Part shown: piece by piece, positions 60,580 through 64,000 of the stretch
How the letters are laid out: each line of letters begins with the position of its first letter
Numbering within the stretch: the first letter of the stretch is position 1
NCBI RefSeq assembly: GCF_002278135.3
Contig: NZ_CP029425.2
Location: forward strand, 434,001-498,000
Reading direction: 5' to 3'
From: Bradyrhizobium ottawaense
Lineage (GTDB): Bacteria; Pseudomonadota; Alphaproteobacteria; Rhizobiales; Xanthobacteraceae
DNA length: 64,000 nucleotides
The notes under the pieces: model-generated
Seen by the model: the letters and a program-made list of their open reading frames with translations, nothing else
Databases searched by the model: none
Told to the model about the DNA's origin: nothing
Program-made: the position numbers and the translations under genes

Positions 60580-63500
60580 TCAGCCGCTCAGTGCCTTGCG
60601 GATGATCCGCGCGAGATCCGATTTGCGATAGGGCTTGGCCAGCAGCAGGACGCCGGAATCCAGCCGGCCGTGATGGATGATCGCATTCTCGGTATAGCCT
60701 GACGTGTAGACCACCCTGAGATCGGGGCGTGTCTTCATCAGTTCGTCGGCGAGCTGCCGTCCGTTCATCTTGCCGGGCATGATGACGTCGGTGAACAGCA
60801 GGTCGAACGGCCTGCCGGCGGCAACGATCGCGAGCGCCTCCGCCGCGTTCGCGGCCTGCAAGGTGACGTAACCCAGCGCATGCAGCTGCGCCAGCACGTA
60901 GTCGCGCACCAGCCGGTCGTCCTCGACCACCAGGATCGTCTCGTGTCCGCCCTCGATCGTCGCAGGCGTCACGCCCTCGCCGATGGCCGTCGGCGTCTTG
61001 CCGGGCGGCAGGTACATCTTGATCGTGGTGCCGTGGCCTTCCTCGCTGTAGATCTTGATGTGGCCTGCGGACTGCTTGATGAAGCCATAGACCATCGACA
61101 GCCCGAGTCCGGTGCCCTTGCCCGGTCCCTTCGAGGTGAAGAAGGGATCGAACACCCTGGGCAGCATGTTCGCAGGGATCCCGGTGCCGGTGTCGCTCAC
61201 GGCGATCAGCACGTAATGGCCGGGACGGACGTCGTTGCCGCTGGCATAGACCTCGTCGAGATAGGCGGCGCCGGTCTCCACGATCAGCTTGCCGCCGCCG
61301 GGCATGGCGTCGCGGGCATTGAGCGCGAGATTGAGGATCGCGGTGGTGAGCTGGTTGGGATCGACGATCGCGACGCAATTCTCGTCCTCGAACACCGATT
61401 CGATCTGGATCTGCTCGCCCAGCGTCGGCCTCAACAGCTTCGCGGTGTCGACCACCAGCGAGTTGATGTCGATCTCGCGCGGCTGGAGCGGCTGCTTGCG
61501 CGCGAAGGCGAGCAGGTGCTGGGTCAGATCGGCGCCGCGCGCGGCGGCCTCGTCGATCATCTTCGTGATGGCCGCAAGCTGCGGCTCCTTTTCGACGGCC
61601 TCCGCGAGAATCTCGATCGTCCCGGTGATGACGGTGAGGATGTTGTTGAAATCGTGCGCCACGCCGCCGGTGAGCTGGCCGACCGCCTCCATCTTCTCGG
61701 CATGGCGGATGCGCTCCTCGGCGGCGATCTTGTCGGTGAGGTCGCGGTAAAAGACGTTGAACAGCAGGCCTTCGCGGCGCTTCAGCGCGGTGACGCTCAG
61801 CTCGGCCTTGAATTCCTTGCCGTCGCGGCGGCAGCACATCAGCTCGCGGCGGCGGTTCAGCGTCCTGCCGTCCTCGTTCTTCAGGAATTGCTTCAGGCCG
61901 GCCCTGACCCTCTCGCGTTCGCTCTCGGCGACGATCAGGTCGATCGTGCTCTTGCCGAGCACCTCGTCGCGGCGCCAGCCGAACAGCTGCTCGGCCTGCG
62001 AATTCCAGTTCAGGATGCTGCTGGTCTCGTCGGTCTGGATGAAGGCGTCGAGCGAGGTCTCGACGATGTTTCGGGCGAGTCGCTCGCTCTCGCGCAGCGA
62101 TTCCTGCGCGAGCCGCGCTTCCGTCATGTCGCGTCCGACGAAGAAGAAGCGCTGCGCCTGCTCGGACCAATTGCCGAGCCAGGACAGCCAGACCTCGTGT
62201 CCGTTCTTGTGGAAACAGCGGGTGTCGCCGAGCTTGGGGCGCTCGCCGCGCCGCAGCGCGCGCATGTCCTCGCGCGATTGCGCCAGATGGTCGGGATGAA
62301 TGAAGTCCGCGCCGCTGCGGCCGATCATCTCGTCCGGCCGGTAGCCGAGAATGGTCTCGCTGCTCGGGCTGATCTGCGCGACATGGCCCCGCGGGTCCAT
62401 GACCATGATCAGATCCTGCGAGGTATCGAAGATCTGTCGGCGCTCTTCGAGCTGCTGCTGCAGCTGCCGCTCGGCCCGCCGCGCCTCGGTGAGACTATGC
62501 GCGGTCCCGGAGACGCCGATGATCTCGCCGGACGGCCCCCTGATCGGCGAGAGGCTGAGTGAGATCTCGACCGGCGTGCCGTCCTTGCGCAGGCGCACCG
62601 TCTCGAACCGCTCGATCGACTCGCCCCGCGCGATCCGCGCCAGATAGTCCTTGCCATGCTCGCGCCGGTCGGGCGGCACGATGATCGCAGTGGATTTCCC
62701 GATCGCTTCACTCGCCGAATAGCCATAGAGCCGCTCGGCGGCCGGATTCCAGCCCGTGATGATGGCGTCGAGCGTCTGCATCACGATCGCATCGTCGGAC
62801 GATTCGACGGCGGCGCTGAACAACTGCTCGCGTGCCGCATGATGGCTTCGTGCGGCCTCGGTGCGGCGATGCTCCCGGATCTCGCGCTCGAGAGCGGCTG
62901 TCTTCGCCCGCGTCTCTTCGACCATCTGGGCGAAAGCCCGCGCCAGCACGCCCGTCTCGCCGCTGGCATCGACGGGGATGTCCGCCTGCCGTCCGCGGCC
63001 GATCGCCTCCACGGCCGCGGTCAGGCGGCCGATCGGGCGGGTCAATGAGCGCGCCAGCAGCACCGCGAGCGCCGCTGCGGCGAGGACGGCGAGCACGCCG
63101 ACCAGCACGGACGTCTTTTGAATGGCGGCCGGCACCCGGCCGAAGACGGACGGGGGAATGGTCACGATGATTGCGGTCCATTCCTTGCCCGCCAGCAGCG
63201 CCGGCGCGATCGCCGCGCCGGTCGGCCGGCCCGACGCGTCGGTCATGAGCCGCGTGGATAGGTCCGACGTGCCGGCCATGGCCGAGAAGAATGGAAAATC
63301 ATCGCGCCAGTTGGTGGGGCGGCCCTGCAATGAGGCGAATTCCCGCGCGCGATCGGGATGAACGAGATAATCGCCGTGCGAATTCACGACGTAGATCTCG
63401 CCACCCGAGCTCGCCGTCGAGCGGATGCGGTCGAGGGCCGGACGCATGTCGATATTGGCGATGATGATCCCGAACGGCTTGCCATTCGGCGTGAACAGCG

Positions 63501-64000
63501 GCGTAGCGACCCGCAGCGTCGGAGTGTGCAAGACCGTGGTGCCCCCCTGGCGGGTCGCGAGATCGATCGGCGACACGTAAATCTCGCCCGGCGCCAGCCT
63601 CATCGTGTCCTGAAAGTAGGCTCGGTCGCCCTTGCGCTCCAGCTCGCTGTTGGGGACGATCCGCGCCGCTCCATGCGGGCCGGAGCGGTCGACGCGGACC
63701 AGCTCGCGCTGGTCGTCGTCGAGACCGATGATGCGAAACTGCCCGTAGCTGGGCTTGGCCTCGATCTCGGCTGCGAGCCGCGTCGCGATGCGGTCGCGCC
63801 AGGTCTGCTCTGTAACGCCGTCAAGGGGGTCAACTCCTCCGCCGAGACGGGCGCGGATCAGGCCGTTGATGGCCGCGGCAGAGCGATAGCCGATCAAATC
63901 GCCGCGGACTCCGGCAACATAGGATTCCAGGTTGGCCGCGAGCAGGCGTGACTGGGCCTCGACCCGCTCCAGGACGCGCGGAATGACCGCTTGCGTGGTG
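60580..64000 (-). CDS. Hybrid sensor histidine kinase with Cache sensor, PAS domains and receiver (N-terminus beyond window)
   Basis: The frame is open to the right edge, so the true start is outside the window; the TTG at 63897 is not a proven start. Visible order: extracytoplasmic Cache-type sensor region, a transmembrane helix (VLVGVLAVLAAAALAVLLA), HAMP (RSLTRPIGRLTAAVEAIGRG), at least three PAS domains (SDDAIVMQTLDAIITGWNP, ILGYRPDEMIGRSG, LFGWRRDEVLGKS), HisKA with GGVAHDFNNILTVITGT, HATPase (LNLALNARDAMPGGGK, VFDPFFTSKGPGKGTGLGLS), and a receiver with FDLLFTDVIMPG. It is a membrane-bound phosphorelay kinase whose signal is probably a small extracellular ligand. Confidence 0.92.
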   Translation of the reverse strand, partial: TTQAVIPRVLERVEAQSRLLAANLESYVAGVRGDLIGYRSAAAINGLIRARLGGGVDPLDGVTEQTWRDRIATRLAAEIEAKPSYGQFRIIGLDDDQRELVRVDRSGPHGAARIVPNSELERKGDRAYFQDTMRLAPGEIYVSPIDLATRQGGTTVLHTPTLRVATPLFTPNGKPFGIIIANIDMRPALDRIRSTASSGGEIYVVNSHGDYLVHPDRAREFASLQGRPTNWRDDFPFFSAMAGTSDLSTRLMTDASGRPTGAAIAPALLAGKEWTAIIVTIPPSVFGRVPAAIQKTSVLVGVLAVLAAAALAVLLARSLTRPIGRLTAAVEAIGRGRQADIPVDASGETGVLARAFAQMVEETRAKTAALEREIREHRRTEAARSHHAAREQLFSAAVESSDDAIVMQTLDAIITGWNPAAERLYGYSASEAIGKSTAIIVPPDRREHGKDYLARIARGESIERFETVRLRKDGTPVEISLSLSPIRGPSGEIIGVSGTAHSLTEARRAERQLQQQLEERRQIFDTSQDLIMVMDPRGHVAQISPSSETILGYRPDEMIGRSGADFIHPDHLAQSREDMRALRRGERPKLGDTRCFHKNGHEVWLSWLGNWSEQAQRFFFVGRDMTEARLAQESLRESERLARNIVETSLDAFIQTDETSSILNWNSQAEQLFGWRRDEVLGKSTIDLIVAESERERVRAGLKQFLKNEDGRTLNRRRELMCCRRDGKEFKAELSVTALKRREGLLFNVFYRDLTDKIAAEERIRHAEKMEAVGQLTGGVAHDFNNILTVITGTIEILAEAVEKEPQLAAITKMIDEAAARGADLTQHLLAFARKQPLQPREIDINSLVVDTAKLLRPTLGEQIQIESVFEDENCVAIVDPNQLTTAILNLALNARDAMPGGGKLIVETGAAYLDEVYASGNDVRPGHYVLIAVSDTGTGIPANMLPRVFDPFFTSKGPGKGTGLGLSMVYGFIKQSAGHIKIYSEEGHGTTIKMYLPPGKTPTAIGEGVTPATIEGGHETILVVEDDRLVRDYVLAQLHALGYVTLQAANAAEALAIVAAGRPFDLLFTDVIMPGKMNGRQLADELMKTRPDLRVVYTSGYTENAIIHHGRLDSGVLLLAKPYRKSDLARIIRKALSG

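Noticed and set aside
59648..62170. Minus-strand 840-codon opening
   Set aside because: It is another frame of the hybrid kinase gene, rich in Arg and Ala, without motifs.

Overview
The window is high-GC chromosomal DNA of an alphaproteobacterium, very probably Bradyrhizobium or a close relative in the Nitrobacteraceae. The evidence is the gene content and order (an F1-only atpHAGDC operon, sucA-sucB-SDR-lpdA, and an rplU-rpmA-GNAT-obgE-proBA-nadD-rsfS-rlmH-envC-ctpA-rppH run), the large number of paralogous signalling genes, and the short palindromic intergenic repeats typical of that group. I see no prophage, insertion sequence, CRISPR array or rRNA.

0-10 kb: the end of the 2-oxoglutarate dehydrogenase operon (sucA partial, sucB, an embedded short-chain dehydrogenase, lpdA), a small membrane protein, a DUF4337 protein, xerC and priA. 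10-18 kb: rlpA, a long regulatory gap with CtrA-like half-sites, the atpHAGDC operon for the F1 part of ATP synthase, and a class III nucleotide cyclase with an unusual C-terminal half. 18-36 kb: mostly minus-strand housekeeping genes for RNA decapping, cell-wall remodelling, ribosome maturation, NAD and proline synthesis, Obg GTPase and ribosomal proteins L21/L27. A three-gene accessory block (tricarboxylate-type binding protein, ComJ-like protein, sulfatase) lies between proB and obgE, and a MaoC/DMT pair lies between obgE and the GNAT gene.

36-47 kb: accessory and membrane genes. These are a ROK-type protein whose motifs are in circularly permuted order, tRNA-Ser(CGA), a DUF2157/GDYXXLXY pair, a Tat-exported protein with a DUF1598-like region, one membrane segment and a SEC-C tail, a MocR regulator divergent from an EamA transporter, and a degenerate receiver-EAL protein.

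47-64 kb: a dense signal-transduction region. It holds a LuxR-type regulator with a kinase-dimerisation-like N-terminus, a free Hpt protein, two tandem Crp/Fnr paralogues, a single-domain receiver, a cheA-cheW-cheY-cheR-PilZ operon with no cheB or receptor, another receiver, a FixJ-like regulator, and a large hybrid sensor kinase that runs off the right edge. The free Hpt, single-domain receivers and receiver-ended kinases together could form phosphorelays, which is an inference from gene content only.
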